From positions 1,240,001 to 1,304,000 of the forward strand of contig JAIWND010000003.1 of NCBI GenBank assembly GCA_025330725.1: a stretch of DNA of 64,000 bases, written 5' to 3'. Position numbers and translations under genes: made by a program. How positions within the stretch are numbered: the stretch's first letter is position 1; every line of letters starts with the position of its first letter. Source of the stretch: Chlamydoabsidia padenii (Eukaryota; Mucoromycota; Mucoromycetes; Mucorales; Cunninghamellaceae). This document shows, piece after piece, positions 24,901-36,136 of the stretch. The notes under the pieces are model-generated. The model worked only from the letters and a program-made list of their open reading frames with translations. It did no database searches and was not told the origin of the DNA.

Positions 24901-25442
24901 TTGGGATGAGTTTGAGCCAAGAGGTCCAATAAGTGTAAAGCCAACATTTTGGTTTGCCATTTACAAGAATTACCCAATCCATTGAGAATAAAAGGTACCA
25001 CACTGGCTGTGGCATGAGGATTCATCTTGGTACATAGGACTTTAGCTGTTTCTTCCGCTTTTTGTTTGACGATGGCTTGTTTATCGGCTTGAAGATCCAA
25101 CAGATACACAAGGAAGGGCAACAGGTAAGGTTCGGTAACAGGACCATTGTAAACCATAGTGTGGACGGCTTCCACCGCATTCAAACGAGCAGTTTGATCC
25201 TTCTTGGAGGAAATATCTTTTTCCAAACAATCCACTAGTCGAGTTTGTTCAAGATGAGCAGCGCCACCGCGAGTGGAGAGGAAGCTATCCAATGAACTAG
25301 CTGCTTCTTTGCGTTCAGCTTCGCCACCATTAGCACCAGATAGTTTGTTGAGAAGATCCTTGACATCTTGGCCTACATTTACAGGTTTCTTGTTTTGTAC
25401 ATTAGCTGAGGTCATACCGTCGGACTTGGCTGTTATCGGCAT
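21971..25442 (-). CDS. TEF3: translation elongation factor 3
   Basis: Fungal ABC-F ATPase that binds the ribosome and promotes E-site tRNA release. Five exons (25442-23981, 23904-23173, 23111-22175, 22073-22063, 21996-21971) give 1,055 aa, the expected size. The N-terminal half is HEAT repeats (e.g. [20 protein letters not shown]). ABC1 has Walker [10 protein letters not shown], signature [17 protein letters not shown] and Walker [17 protein letters not shown]2 has GPNGAGKSTLIK, signature [16 protein letters not shown] and [11 protein letters not shown], with the EF-3-specific chromodomain-like insert ([19 protein letters not shown]). The C-terminus is Lys/Arg-rich ([19 protein letters not shown]) and ends FTSDEDE. 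The last junctions need an 11-nt exon; without it the acidic tail, typical of EF-3, would be lost. Introns interrupt both Walker A motifs after the same Gly. Confidence 0.96.
22086..22111. repeat. 26-nt poly-A tract
   Basis: Inside the EF-3 intron just upstream (in sense) of the 11-nt exon; reads as poly-T before the acceptor on the sense strand. Confidence 0.9.
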
Positions 25443-25614
25443 AGTGTTTGTATAAAAATAAAAAAAGTGTAAAGTAAATGATGAGAGAAAAAGAGAGAAG
25501 AAAAAAAGAATTTGCTTTTTTTTTTTTATGACTTTAACTTTTAAGCTGTAACCCTCTTTCCCCCCCCCCTTTTTTTTTTTTTTTTAAAAAGGTCAACCTC
25601 CCTTTTTTTCTATT

Positions 25615-25627
25615 TTCAAATCCCGAC
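25615..25627 (+). promoter_or_regulatory. TTCAAATCCCG motif
   Basis: TTCAAATCCCGAC, 173 bp upstream of the EF-3 start. Confidence 0.5.
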
Positions 25628-25951
25628 ACTAAAATCTCAAGTCAGACTATTTTTTTGATGCATAAAAAACTCATCATTCTTTGGATTTTTGTAAATAACG
25701 ACAGGAAGATCGGATTTCATACAAAATAAGGAGAATCAACAAAACAACAACAAAGAAAAACAACAACGATGCCAGTATGCATTGATTATCAAAAAGCAAC
25801 CAGTCAATTCAATATAGAAAAAAAGATATTTTGTACCCCTAATTGAAAGGGGGATAGTCAATTGCAACAATGTCAACTGACCCGATGATGATGATAATGG
25901 CCTTCATTCCATATTCGGTTATATCGCTCTCCACCAATCATACGATCTATT

Positions 25952-25964
25952 TTCAAATCCCGAC
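25952..25964 (+). promoter_or_regulatory. TTCAAATCCCG motif
   Basis: TTCAAATCCCGAC, 153 bp upstream of the proposed SPT2 start. Confidence 0.5.
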
Positions 25965-26116
25965 CTTTGTTGTTGTTGTTGTTGTTGTGTTGCTGTCCAA
26001 TTTCCTCCTCTCTCTTTTTTTTTTTTTTTTTTTACTTTCTTCATCCTTCCACCTTTTTGTATATTTGTATTTTGTTTTGTGTGTCTGCGTGTATATTGAT
26101 AAAACAACATTTGATC

Positions 26117-27678
26117 ATGCTAAGGGTAATCTTGATAAAAACAACACTTGGACAATCTATTCACTCGTCTTATTCTCAATAGGGCAACTCCAAAGATATT
26201 ACTTTTGAAGAATTGATGCGACAAGCGGCCAAAGTGGCTCAGGCTCAAGATGCTGTACTCGAAGAAAAAGCCAAGGAACGACGAAGAAAAGAAGAAGACC
26301 AGCGACGACAAAAGGAGCAGATCTTGATGGAAAAACGAAAAAAGGAATCAATATTACAAAGCAAGCACCAAGAAATCGAAAAACGACAACATATCTTGAT
26401 GGAACAGAAACAGCAAAAACAACAACAACATAAACAGTCAGTCATACAACGTAAACCATCACTTGTTAAACCTACAACGAAAAGTATCAAACCAGTAGTG
26501 AAAAGGACCAATACACCTCTCCCAGTGTTTGAAAAAAAGGTAAATGGATGGTAATTAAAAAAGTCTTATCTCTTTATTAACAACTCCTTATTAGAAACCT
26601 GTCCATATTTCTTATGAACAACTTATGGAAAAAGCCAAAGAAGTCTCTATACCAAAGAAATCAACTTCAACCATCGCCAAGGATACCCAACCAAAACTCG
26701 ACATGGATCAAAAGTATACTAAAAGGGATCATATCAATACTACAGGTAAAATGGAAAAATAAAAAAAAAAAAAAGGGGGGGGGGAGAGCTATTGTGTGTA
26801 AGGAGTGTGTCATACTCACATTGTCTGTCATCTTATAAATAGGACCATCTAAATCAACATCGGCACTTTACATCAAACGATCTCATCCATCAACACAACC
26901 AAAATCAAAACCATTGCCACCACCACCTTCTACAGTACACGCTCGTGATCGTATACGACTTTTATTTAATGCTCCAGCACAAAGAATCGTTCGACCCAAA
27001 CGAGACCGTCAATCCATAGAAGAAATCCAACGAGAAATTCGGCATTCTAAAGGTAACTATTCCGATAATGAAGAAGACGAATCCAAAAAACATCAAGTTA
27101 AGAAACGACGAAGCAACAACAATAATCCCATCTCATCAAAAACCTTACCGACTACGAAAAGACCTCCTCCTATTCCGGATATACGCATGCCATTTCGACG
27201 TACAGTGGATCCGAAACGAGATATTAATAAAAGAAGACGACGATTGGAAGAAGAAGAAGAAGAAGAGGAGGACGATGATTTGGATTCTTTTATTGTGAAT
27301 GATGAAGATGATGAAGATAACAAGGTAGATGATTATTCCTCGGAAATCAGTAAACTATTCCGATATGATCGAACAAGGTAAAAAAAAATATAACAACAAC
27401 AACAATATCATTTGAACTAACTTTTTTGATCCCCTCTCTTTTAAAAAGATATGCCAATGAAAGTGTTTATTCTGATGACGATATGGAAGCCAATCCAATG
27501 GATGTGATTCGAGAAGAAAAACGAAGGTAATAGAGGAATCGGAGGGAGTGGGGATAAAGAAAACTAAGTAACAAATCATTACCATAGTGAACGACTAGGA
27601 CGACGCGAAGATCAAATCGAAGAACAACTGGAATTGGAACGAAGGAAAAAACGACTGGCCAAATCAAAAGGGAAATAG
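26117..27678 (+). CDS. SPT2: SPT2-like chromatin protein
   Basis: Histone H3/H4-binding protein that maintains chromatin during transcription. Six exons (26117-26125, 26183-26539, 26595-26745, 26843-27377, 27449-27526, 27588-27678) give 406 aa. The N-terminus reads DITFEELMRQAAKVAQAQDA, followed by a highly charged coiled coil (KERRRKEEDQRRQKEQ). The middle is basic and Pro/Ser-rich with an acidic run. The conserved Spt2 C-terminus contains SEISKLFRYDRTRYANES, DVIREEKRSERLGRREDQ and ends KRLAKSKGK. The first exon (ATG CTA AGG) is only 9 nt and precedes a 56-nt intron; it is in frame and places a motif copy 153 bp upstream. If it is wrong, the internal ATG at 26215 would start the protein at MRQAAKV. 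The C-terminal domain makes the family call secure. Confidence 0.87.
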
Positions 27679-27714
27679 GATTCATAATAAATAAACACCA
27701 CATAGTTATATATA

Positions 27715-27717
<3 letters not shown>

Positions 27718-27744
<27 letters not shown>
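27718..27744. repeat. poly-T tract after SPT2
   Basis: About 27 T in the 3' flank of SPT2. Confidence 0.9.
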
Positions 27745-27748
<4 letters not shown>

Positions 27749-27963
27749 CTGTTAGAATCAATAAATAGTAGTGTGTGAATAATAAAAAAACGATTTTAAT
27801 TTTTATTATAATGATTTGGTATTAATAATAAACAAATGTGTACTACAAAAGATCATATCAAATCAAGTATGCTAATAGTAGTGTCCAAGTGATATTAAAA
27901 AGATGGTAAACATAGTGATAGTAAATATAAAGTAGGGGAAAGGGGAGAGAAGGGACTAGTATA

Positions 27964-29621
27964 TTAACGGCTCCAGTACTGTTGAGCTTTTTCCAAGAGT
28001 GTAGCAGGGATCTGGTCGGATTCCAATATGTTTTGATTCACTAAATAGGTTTGTAGTCGTTCCAAGAGTTCCAATTTTTCCTTGTTCGTCATATTGTTGA
28101 TCACCAGAGTTAACACACTACCTACTGTCATATAATATTTCTTTATATATATATATAAAATAAATAAAAGTCATTAATACAGTACATTACATGTATCTTT
28201 GCTTACCTTGATAAAGCTATGGTAGTACACGTGAGCAAAGAATCCCATCAAGAATTGACAATCCATACGATCCGTCAAACCACCATGACCAGGAATACTA
28301 TCACCAAAGTCCTTGATCTTGAACGCACGTTTCACTGCACTAGCAAAGAATCCACCAAACGGAGCAATCAATGAAGCAAAACATGCCATCACAATCGCAT
28401 GAAGTTGGACAGGTGCAATCCAGATTTGTTGAATATCGTATTTAGTGAGAGTGTGGATGACATATTGGATAATAGGTGGTAATGCCCATGGGACTGACCT
28501 AAACACAGGGTTCTTGGGATCACATGATACACCAGACCAAGCAGTAGCACCCAAATCCTAATAATAACAAGTGAGTTATTTTCCCTTTTACTCTCTCTCT
28601 CCTTTAAAAAAGTTACTTGCCTGTACTGGACAAATCATATAATCAAATTGCATAAGGAGAGAAGAGGCACCAAAGGCAAGAACCAAAGTACAAAGAAGAG
28701 CACCTACAAATCCTTCCACTGTCTTTTTAGGACTTAATTGAATCAAAGGAGTACGACCAAAGAAGAAGCCACAGAGATAGGCAAAGACATCATTACAAAT
28801 GACAAGTGCCACGGGTAAAACAAACCTAAAAAAAAAAGAAAGACGTCAAGAGTCCATTCATACATACATCCTCTCTTCTAGTTATTTACCAAATTAAGCC
28901 TTCGAGGATATTGTCCACAATGAAATGGCTTTGAACCACAATCAAGAATAAAGCCATATGAGTCCAACCAAATTGAGCCATCTGGATTTGATATTGTCCT
29001 TTCTGCAAGTTGATGACAAAAAAGACAAATCCTATAATATATATATATACAAAGAGTGAGTGAGACTAAATAGAGCCAGTCCTACTTACCAATGACATAA
29101 AGCATAAAACTGATAAACCGGTGGTGTGTAGCAAAAGGTATCATAAACGCATCCACCATGACAATTTCCTTGAAATAATAAAGGATAGATTCACCATATA
29201 AAAAGTATTCCGTCGTGATCAAAAAGTACCTATTAAAAAAAAAAAAAAAAAAACAATAAACTGAGCCCTCCCTCCTCCTCCAACAAGTGTGTTTCATTCC
29301 TTACCAACTCATTGTTTTAAACCAACGGATACTTTGTTCTTGAGCGCCAAGGCAGGCAATTTGCACCACTTCATTATAGACCATGACCGTGATAATAAGG
29401 ACCCCAATAATGGACCATATATAACCAGAGGCAAGGACAAGGAAGAACCCTCCAATCATTAACAGGGTGTAAAGAGTTCGAATCCACATGTTGTGCCATT
29501 TTTTCTTGGGTTGTTCGTCTTTCAAAAGTATAGCTGCCACAGACGAGGGTGCCTTTACATTGGAGGACTCTTTTCCTTGATCATTCTGTTTTTGTCGTTT
29601 CGTACTAGCATGTTTGCCCAT
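27964..29621 (-). CDS. CDS1: phosphatidate cytidylyltransferase (CDP-diacylglycerol synthase)
   Basis: Makes CDP-diacylglycerol from phosphatidic acid and CTP in the ER, the precursor of PI, PS and cardiolipin. Several exons, roughly 440 aa. A soluble basic N-terminus ([16 protein letters not shown]) precedes multiple membrane helices such as [20 protein letters not shown]. Catalytic features: [24 protein letters not shown] segment (reads [18 protein letters not shown]), [12 protein letters not shown], and the family signature [20 protein letters not shown] with GGLTDRMD directly after it. The C-terminal soluble tail ends [11 protein letters not shown] motif copy lies 110 bp upstream. The strong signature leaves little doubt. 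Confidence 0.95.
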
Positions 29622-29631
29622 GATAGAATTG

Positions 29632-29632
<1 letters not shown>

Positions 29633-29661
<29 letters not shown>
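29633..29661. repeat. poly-A tract upstream of CDS1
   Basis: About 27 A immediately upstream of the CDS1 start codon (poly-T in sense, within the presumed 5' UTR). Confidence 0.85.
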
Positions 29662-29662
<1 letters not shown>

Positions 29663-29730
29663 GTAGGGAAAAGAGAGACAGAAAACTAGCCCAAAAAAGT
29701 CACAGGGGTTTTTTTTACCGTCGTAATGAT

Positions 29731-29743
29731 TTCAAATCCCGAT
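29731..29743 (+). promoter_or_regulatory. TTCAAATCCCG motif
   Basis: TTCAAATCCCGAT, 110 bp upstream of the CDS1 start. Confidence 0.5.
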
Positions 29744-29867
29744 CAATTTGTACCACCCACCCAATCCCCCCCCATCCGCATGATTTTTAGGCAACCAAGG
29801 CAAGTTTTATTTATTAGAATGATTAAAAGGTATATATATATATATAAAAACATGTCTATTGTAAAAG

Positions 29868-31706
29868 CTATAGAGTAGGATCCATTTCATCCAAATAAGC
29901 CTGATGGGAGGCGATGATGTTTGCCACACGGCGCATGTTGACAACGCTTGCTTCTTTATAATCCTCAAGATCTTGTAAACATTGTTCAACCTATACCAAA
30001 AAAAAAAAGTATGTGTCAGTCCCCCAACCACCCTTGCCTTTTCTTTTTCTTTTAATACCTCTTGTTCCAGTTCAAGTGCTTTAGCGGCATAGTCACTTGC
30101 TTCTTTACGCACTTGCTCCACTTCTTGTTCCATTTTCATGTCCTTTTCCGGTAGTCGAGTCATATAAAAATTCATGGCTTCGCGTTTCTTGTCCTGCATG
30201 TTCTTTAAATGTGTGATTTTGGCAACTATACCTTTGATCTTTTGTTGTATACGCTATATCAAGAAGAGTAAGTGACATGTGTTTCATAATATTTTATTTT
30301 TTTCTTTTTACCGTTTTGAAAGCAGCCAGGTCACCCGCACCGGACTTTGCAATCACTTGTTCAATATCATTCACCTTGATTTGCCATTCTTCTAATATCA
30401 TTGTTTGTTCTTTAAGTTCTTTGCGCATCTTGACCAATTTGGAGACTGTGTCAAAGACAGTTGATTCGGTTTCCAATAATTTTTCCATGTCTTCGTTTTT
30501 CTGCTTGATGCTTGCAATAGCCGCTTTGTTTTGTTCGATGAGATCCTCCGTTTCCTTCATTTTCTATTAAAAACAAAAGATTGAGTGGGTTATTATTCAT
30601 ATTTCTTTCTTTACCTGCTGCATTTCTGTAAAATCCATCTCTGCTCTGGCTTTCAATGCACTGAATTCATTGTTCAATTCCATCGCAGTAAATTCGTGTG
30701 TTTTCTATTGGAGAGAGGAAGATTAAGTATGATGTGTGATAGGTTTCTTTTGAACTTACTAATATTTGCCGTTTCACTGATCGAAGAACCTTGAGTTGAT
30801 CAGCTTCCGCTTTGTATTGTTGCACCAATTTTATATCTTCGTCTATCGAGTGTCGACATTGTTCAATGTGTTCTTCCAGTTCTTCCAATGATGGGGATAC
30901 TTGATTAAGGGCCTGCCTATAAAGAGTATATCACAATAAATCCACCCGTTCATACTATCTCTCTCTCTTTTTTTTTTTTTTCTTTCTATTATCGACTTAC
31001 CATGAGATTTCATAATTCCGATTTGCTTCATCTATAGCATCCTGTACCTTTTCAGTTTCCAGCAGAATGTTTTCCTACACACAGACACAAAACAAGTTTA
31101 GTGGCTCAAATAAGTTAATCTAACATTTGACTTACCTCTTTGGCCGCCTTTGTCTCAAAGTGTTGCCAATTGGGATCACATATTTTGACATAATTGATAA
31201 CCACACTTAACACTTTTGCCACGCTTGCCGGAGTCGGTTTTATAACATCGCGTACTTGCAATTCTCGATAGCCAAGAATAGAGAGAATGTTATGCCTATT
31301 TAAATAAAGTAAGAGGGTGTGTATATGTTTATATGTGATTAAACACTTTTTTTACTTACATGCCTTCCCAGATTAATGTACCAGAGAGTTGGCCCTACCC
31401 ATTAACGAATGAGTACACCTAGTTGATACCCCCCCTTTTTTTTTTTCTTACCTGAAAGTCATCCGAGTCTAACGTGATTAGATTTTCCCAAGAAAAAACC
31501 AGTTCCAGGATAACCGCATAAAGTGCACACACCCGTTCCTTGGTTGGCTGTAGCAAATCTTCTTCCTTGATTCTTATATTCAGTTCCGCCAGGCAATCCA
31601 AGATTTCCAATGTTCCCAAGGATGGTACTTCATAAGCAACAGGAGAATCATTGTTGTTTTGAAGAGTCGATACCCGCCTATTTGTGCTGAGCCGTTGGGT
31701 ATTCAT
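29868..31706 (-). CDS. NUF2: kinetochore protein Nuf2
   Basis: Subunit of the Ndc80 complex that links kinetochores to microtubules. About eight or nine short exons. The N-terminal calponin-homology-like domain shows VPSLGTLEILDCLAELNIRI and KERVCALYAVILELVFSWE, then GYRELQVRDVIKPTPASV and INYVKICDPNWQHF. The rest is coiled coil (e.g. LEELEEHIEQCRHSIDEDIK, EQNKAAIASIKQKNEDMEK, MKMEQEVEQVRKEASDYAAK), ending AYLDEMDPTL. The order CH domain then continuous coiled coil, and the length near 440 aa, fit Nuf2. Internal exon borders in the coiled coil are less certain than the ends. A motif copy lies 90 bp upstream, in the region shared with the divergent RPA49 gene. Confidence 0.88.
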
Positions 31707-32095
31707 GTGGGTACGTTATTGAAAGAAGAAAAAGAAAGGATAGGGAATGAAAAAATCGCTCTGGTTTTCAAAAAAAAAAAAAAGTCAAAGTCAGATTCAA
31801 ATCCCGTCAGTTAGTTCTCCACAAACATACCAACTTTCTTCAACGTCCAAATCATACTAGTAGAATATGTAAAAAGTAGATTACGATTTTGATCAAGGTA
31901 GTTTTTGGGTGTTTCTTAATGTCGGACAGTAACAATGCCCACTGAAATAGGGCATCTGTACCTGAAAAGAACGACAATGCTCTTGTCCAAAAAAAAAAAA
32001 AAAAGGAAAGCGGGCCTTAAACTTGGAAGAAAACCAGTCTCTCATTTTTTTTTCACTCTTTCTTTTTCTTCCACTTCTTCCACACGATTACAACC
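31707..32095. other. divergent promoter region NUF2 / RPA49
   Basis: 389 bp between the two starts; contains the motif at 31796-31808 and A/T runs, and a pyrimidine-rich leader before RPA49. Confidence 0.5.
31796..31808 (+). promoter_or_regulatory. TTCAAATCCCG motif
   Basis: TTCAAATCCCGTC, 90 bp upstream of NUF2 and 288 bp upstream of RPA49. Confidence 0.5.
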
Positions 32096-33553
32096 ATGGG
32101 CAAAAGAAAGCACTCTGAAACGGAAGGCAGCACTAGCAAATTTACCACCATTACTTCTGCTAATGTCGCGGAACAAACCGAAGCACCTGTACTGGGTAAG
32201 TATCTCTACCATGACAACAGATTGATCTAATTTTACATGTATGACCTATCTACCTAGCTACTTTCCCTGGCACTCGACCCTCTTCTGAAACTGCCTTTAC
32301 TCCTTTTAAACGAAACTACGAAACAAGTACTGCCAAGTCTGATGAACGGGTCCTGATTGGTGAAACGGAGAAAGTGATCTTTACTGGTGCCAACTTTGGA
32401 GAAGACAGTCCTCGTGGTTTACACTGCAAGTAAGTACCAAAAAAAAAAACAAAGAACGAGAAGAAAAAGAACAAACCGAAACTAATACATACATATAGGT
32501 ACTATCTCGGTGTGTATTCTAAAAAGGAACAAAAAGTAACTGTGGCTCCAGCCCGAGTCCTCTCTATGCGACGCACCGTCAAAGCACTCTCCAACGGCAC
32601 AGCGGATGCTCTTCACAACAAGAGCTTTAAATTACAACGCACCAATCTGGGCATGACATTTGGTACAGCCAAGGCAAAGAAACAACTCAAGGACGAAGAA
32701 CGAAATGTGGTGAGTGCTCAAGACATGTTGGACGAACTCTCGGACGTACAACACCAAGTGGGCATCAACACCGCCAACTTGCCCTCCCAAGCATCTTTAC
32801 GCGATCAAGTCAAATCCGGTCTACCTCTGCCCACCTTTGATATCCATGCCGACTCTCCCGAAGGTGTCTATGATCTCAACAGTATCGTCACCCCTGAAGA
32901 ACTCAACTCGATCGATGTCAAGGATATACTCAAGGAAGATACATTGGAGGGTGTCCAAAATATCTTGCCTTTTACTCGTTCCAACTTTATCAATACGAAA
33001 ATTATGCAAATCATCAAATCGACTGGTAAAAAGGACCGTCATCGTCTTCGTCTTTTGGTTTACTTGTCTTATTTGATGGCTTACCACAGCAGGGTGGGGA
33101 AGGGTGATCTCACCAAACGGGAACGTTTACAAAGTGCTCTCAAGAATCCTCCTGCTATCATTGTACAAGGTTTGACTGATCGGTATACTGAAAACTCACA
33201 GTAAGTTATAAGGGTGGGGATAGGCTTTTTTTTTTTAAACTATAAACTCATTATTCTCTCTTTTGTATAGCCGTACTCCTACTATGGCCGATAAGATCCT
33301 TCTCTACACCATGGTCGTCGCCCTTATTTTATCAGACTTCAAGGTATTCCCAGACCTCATCGCAAAGGATCTCTCCATCAAATCATCTCGGGCTCAAACT
33401 TTACTACGAAACTTGGGTTGTAAAATGGAAAAGGCTACTGCCGAAGAAGCTAACATTGCAGGTGCAGATCCTAAAGGTAACTTGAAGAAGGCTGTCTTGG
33501 TCGTACCATTGACATTCCCTGAATTGTCAAAAGGCGGTAAAGCAAAAAAATAG
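32096..33553 (+). CDS. RPA49: RNA polymerase I subunit A49
   Basis: Pol I-specific subunit that, with A34.5, forms a TFIIF-like dimerisation module and, through its tandem winged-helix domain, aids initiation and elongation on rDNA. Four exons (32096-32195, 32258-32429, 32499-33200, 33271-33553) give 418 aa, the normal length. Recognised segments: ATFPGTRPSSETAFTPFK (N-terminal module), YYLGVYSKKEQKVTVAPARV, LDELSDVQHQVGINTANLP, then the winged-helix region with DRHRLRLLVYLSYLMAYHS and ADKILLYTMVVALILSDFKV. The tail is Lys-rich (GGKAKK). All splice sites are standard and keep frame. Confidence 0.93.
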
Positions 33554-33672
33554 ATAGATAAATAGATTCCATTGCCTCCCCCCCCTCCCCTTCTTACATA
33601 CACCATATTCCATTATCTGCATTTTTTATGAATAAAAACCATCTTTATAAAACCATGTTTGATTCTTGTTTT

Positions 33673-33684
33673 TGAAATCCCGAC
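33673..33684 (+). promoter_or_regulatory. motif variant TGAAATCCCGAC
   Basis: 97 bp upstream of the peroxin start at 33782 and about 120 bp after the RPA49 stop. Confidence 0.4.
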
Positions 33685-33781
33685 AGTGATGCTTTTCACA
33701 TGTCGACCCAAATAATAATAAAAAAAAATCCTCATCCATTTTACTCTCTCTTCTCTACTTTCCCTCCCCTTAACAATTCTA

Positions 33782-35264
33782 ATGGTGAAACATCAAGAGA
33801 CAAGTTACTCGTCTCCATACAGTATTGGCACACTTGACAATATACCACCTCCTATTCTCAGACTCCTTGTTTCCCTGGGTCCACTTTTACACACCATTCG
33901 ACAAGCAACCGATATAATCCAGTGGCAGTCCAGCTCACCACGTCAATCCATTCTCGCCCTTTTACTCTGGAATCTTGTCTGTCTGTGGACGAGGCCCACA
34001 CTGGCCCTTGGACTTCCCGGCGTCGTCTTTTACAAACTCTTTACCGATTGGCTCCAGTTCCGCACATCACGCACTCGACGGGAACGATTGGAACGAGCAC
34101 GGTGTCAGCAATTGGAGAAACAGCAGCCACACGATACCGATCACGAAGATGACGAACGATTGACATCCCTACGACTCTTGCAGCAACATGAAGCGGAACA
34201 GGAAGAATTGATTGCCCGGAAAATCCAGCCTGAAGGTCAAGTGTCGCTGGACGACACCCTCGAGAATGTCAGCGCCATTGTCCAGTTTATTCATCGTCTT
34301 GTGGCCATACAACGGACTGTGTTGGATCGGTATCTCGATGGGACTCGGCCAGAGGTACTGGTGGCTACTCTTGGTGGTATGGTCTATATCGTGCCGATCT
34401 GGTGGGTGGTGGTGTACTGGCTCGGATCTCAAGGGACGTTGGCTTTATTGGGCTCGTTTGGTTTGGTCGCTTATTCTCCTTGGACTCTTGTGTTGGTCTT
34501 GGCGGTGCGTCGGCAACCTTTGTTACGGTATGTGGTGGTGGTCTTGTGGTCTTACTCGGTGGCACTCGTCTCGTCCTGGCGGGCATTTGATTTCTTGGGC
34601 ACTAACAAGACAACGACTAGTATCAAGCCATGGAAAAAGTGGTGGTCGTATATTTGGCACCGCGCTGCTCATGAAAAACAAGCAATGACGGCGGATGACA
34701 TGCAAACACCAACGAAATCGACAAGAAATGAAATGGTATTTCAATTTGAAATATATGAAAATCAGGTAAACCAAGGCAAAACTCAGAGAAAAAAGGGGAT
34801 TAGCTGACTATTTTATTTCATAGCGATGGTGGCTCGGTGCCAATTGGACGACCAATATGCTCAGTACTGAACGTGGACCTTGGTAAGAACTTATATAAAA
34901 AAGGATAACACCACATTCATGCTCTTTTTTTTTTTCTAGGACCGACAATCAACTGGCTCCCATTACATCCAAAGAAGACTTTAAATTACCACCAGCAACC
35001 GAAAAAACGGACGGCAAACAAGTGACAAGGAAATCATGGAGTTGGGCTGATAATGACTGGTGGGTGGATATGACAGGTGAATTGGATGGCAAGGTGGATT
35101 ACAGTGGATGGGAATATGGAAACAATGCTTGGCAAAATATGACTGGACTTCCTGCAATACAAACTTTTACTCGACGAAGACGATGGTGCCGTCGTGCTCT
35201 GTTGATTGAACAACGTCAGCAACCTGTCGATGATACTACCAATGGATTACGAAAACGTACCTAG
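33782..35264 (+). CDS. Pex24/dysferlin-domain peroxisomal membrane protein
   Basis: Member of the fungal Pex23/Pex24 group (Pex28-Pex32 in budding yeast) of integral membrane peroxins that control peroxisome number and ER contact. Three exons (33782-34765, 34824-34882, 34940-35264) give 455 aa. The N-terminal half carries hydrophobic segments (RQSILALLLWNLVCLW, LALGLPGVVFYKLF) and a charged coiled region; further membrane segments follow (GMVYIVPIWWVVVYWLG, TLALLGSFGLVAYSPW). The C-terminus is a dysferlin-type domain: FQFEIYENQRWWLGANWTT, STERGPWTDNQ, and the paired WWVDMTGELDGKVDYSGWEY-GNNAW. Aromatic repeats of this kind are typical of the family. Which yeast paralogue it equals cannot be said. 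Confidence 0.85.
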
Positions 35265-35481
35265 TTAGTTTTAAATCATAATAAAATGATTATTTTTAAT
35301 ACTTGTCATCGTCAAGGGGGGGGGAATGGTGTGTAGGCTTGCCTGGAACTTTTTTGTTGTTTCTCCATTTAGGATAGGTATAGGTCAAGCATAATAGCTT
35401 TATTTTTGTAAAACATAATAAAACATGTCTTGAATCTCACTCGTGATGATTTTTGTTGGCACAAATTATTATATAGATAGT

Positions 35482-35895
35482 GCAGGTAAAAAGTCTTTGC
35501 AAACTTGGACTGACTGACACAAGGGTGACTTTTGCGCTGGAAATATGTCATTGTATCCACATGGCCACTTTCACCATCCATTGACAGTAGAGCCCTTACC
35601 AATTCTGACGGGCGGGGTTTGAAAAGAAATTCGCTTCCGTCTGTAAGAAATAAAAGAAAGCTTTATCCCACTTTTTCTTGCCAATGACAGGTAAAAGCCA
35701 TCGCAAGCTTAGACTGACCGACACAAGGGTCTTGGAGTTTGGTTTTTGCGGTAAAGTATGTTGGAAATATGCCATGGTGTCCACATGGCCACTTTCATCA
35801 TTAGCATCGGATAACAATGGAGCCAGTGGAGCTCTTTCTAAATTTGACTAGGACCCTCTAACATGACATTGTCCCCGTGGTTTGAACCTTTTAGG
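35482..35895 (-). repeat. dispersed repeat, locus 2 (two head-to-tail units)
   Basis: Read on the minus strand, two successive units occur: about 35895-35694 and about 35625-35482. Each begins with a TTCAAACC-type segment, runs through CCATTG(TTA) and GAAAGTGGCCATGTGGA, then CATATTTCCA, and ends with ACCCTTGTGTCRGTCAGTC and TTTTACCTG. The order matches locus 1 at 10173-10427. The second unit is shorter by an internal loss. In translation both units give R-A-x-L ... ESGHVDTM(A/T)YFQ, with mostly silent differences over that stretch, so a decayed coding exon is one explanation; a short interspersed element is another. Confidence 0.72.
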
Positions 35896-35965
35896 ATTGG
35901 ATCCATAGAGTATTTGAATCAGCATACAGTATTTTAATCCACTAGACTTGTAAGAGTCATCGCAC
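35880..35965 (-). other. tRNA-like segment (A-box and B-box like)
   Basis: On the minus strand AGTCTAGTGG (A-box-like) is followed about 50 nt later by GGTTCAAACC (B-box-like), directly upstream of the repeat body. The T-arm and anticodon arm do not pair properly, so it is not a functional tRNA. It could be a decayed tRNA or the head of a tRNA-derived SINE. Confidence 0.3.
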
Positions 35966-36043
35966 CCTAAAAGTCGAATAATAAAAGGGGGAGTATATCG
36001 ATCAATGGGTGTGGAGATCATTCTTGTTTCTACAGGCACATAT

Positions 36044-36055
36044 GCGGGATTTGAA
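36044..36055 (-). promoter_or_regulatory. TTCAAATCCCG motif (reverse)
   Basis: GCGGGATTTGAA, 81 bp upstream of the MED9 start; a second half-match follows 13 bp later. Confidence 0.5.
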
Positions 36056-36136
36056 TAAACTAAATCTTCGGGATTTTAAAAAAAGTAAACTGAACCGTTC
36101 CGCCTTTTTTTTTTTTTTTTACTTTTTCCAGACGCC

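Larger units (their letters stand above)
25443..26116. other. divergent promoter region EF-3 / SPT2
   Basis: 674 bp between the divergent starts. Two exact copies of TTCAAATCCCGAC (25615-25627 and 25952-25964), one near each gene, plus long homopolymers (C9-T15 at about 25561-25585, T17 near 26017). Confidence 0.55.
35265..36136. other. intergenic region carrying repeat locus 2
   Basis: 872 bp between the peroxin and MED9. Mostly the repeat pair and its tRNA-like end, then the MED9 promoter with a reverse motif copy at 36044-36055 and a related CGGGATTTTAAA at about 36068. Confidence 0.55.

Noticed and set aside
34212..34688. 158-aa Trp/Gly-rich plus frame
   Set aside because: Shadow of the Pex24-type gene in another frame.
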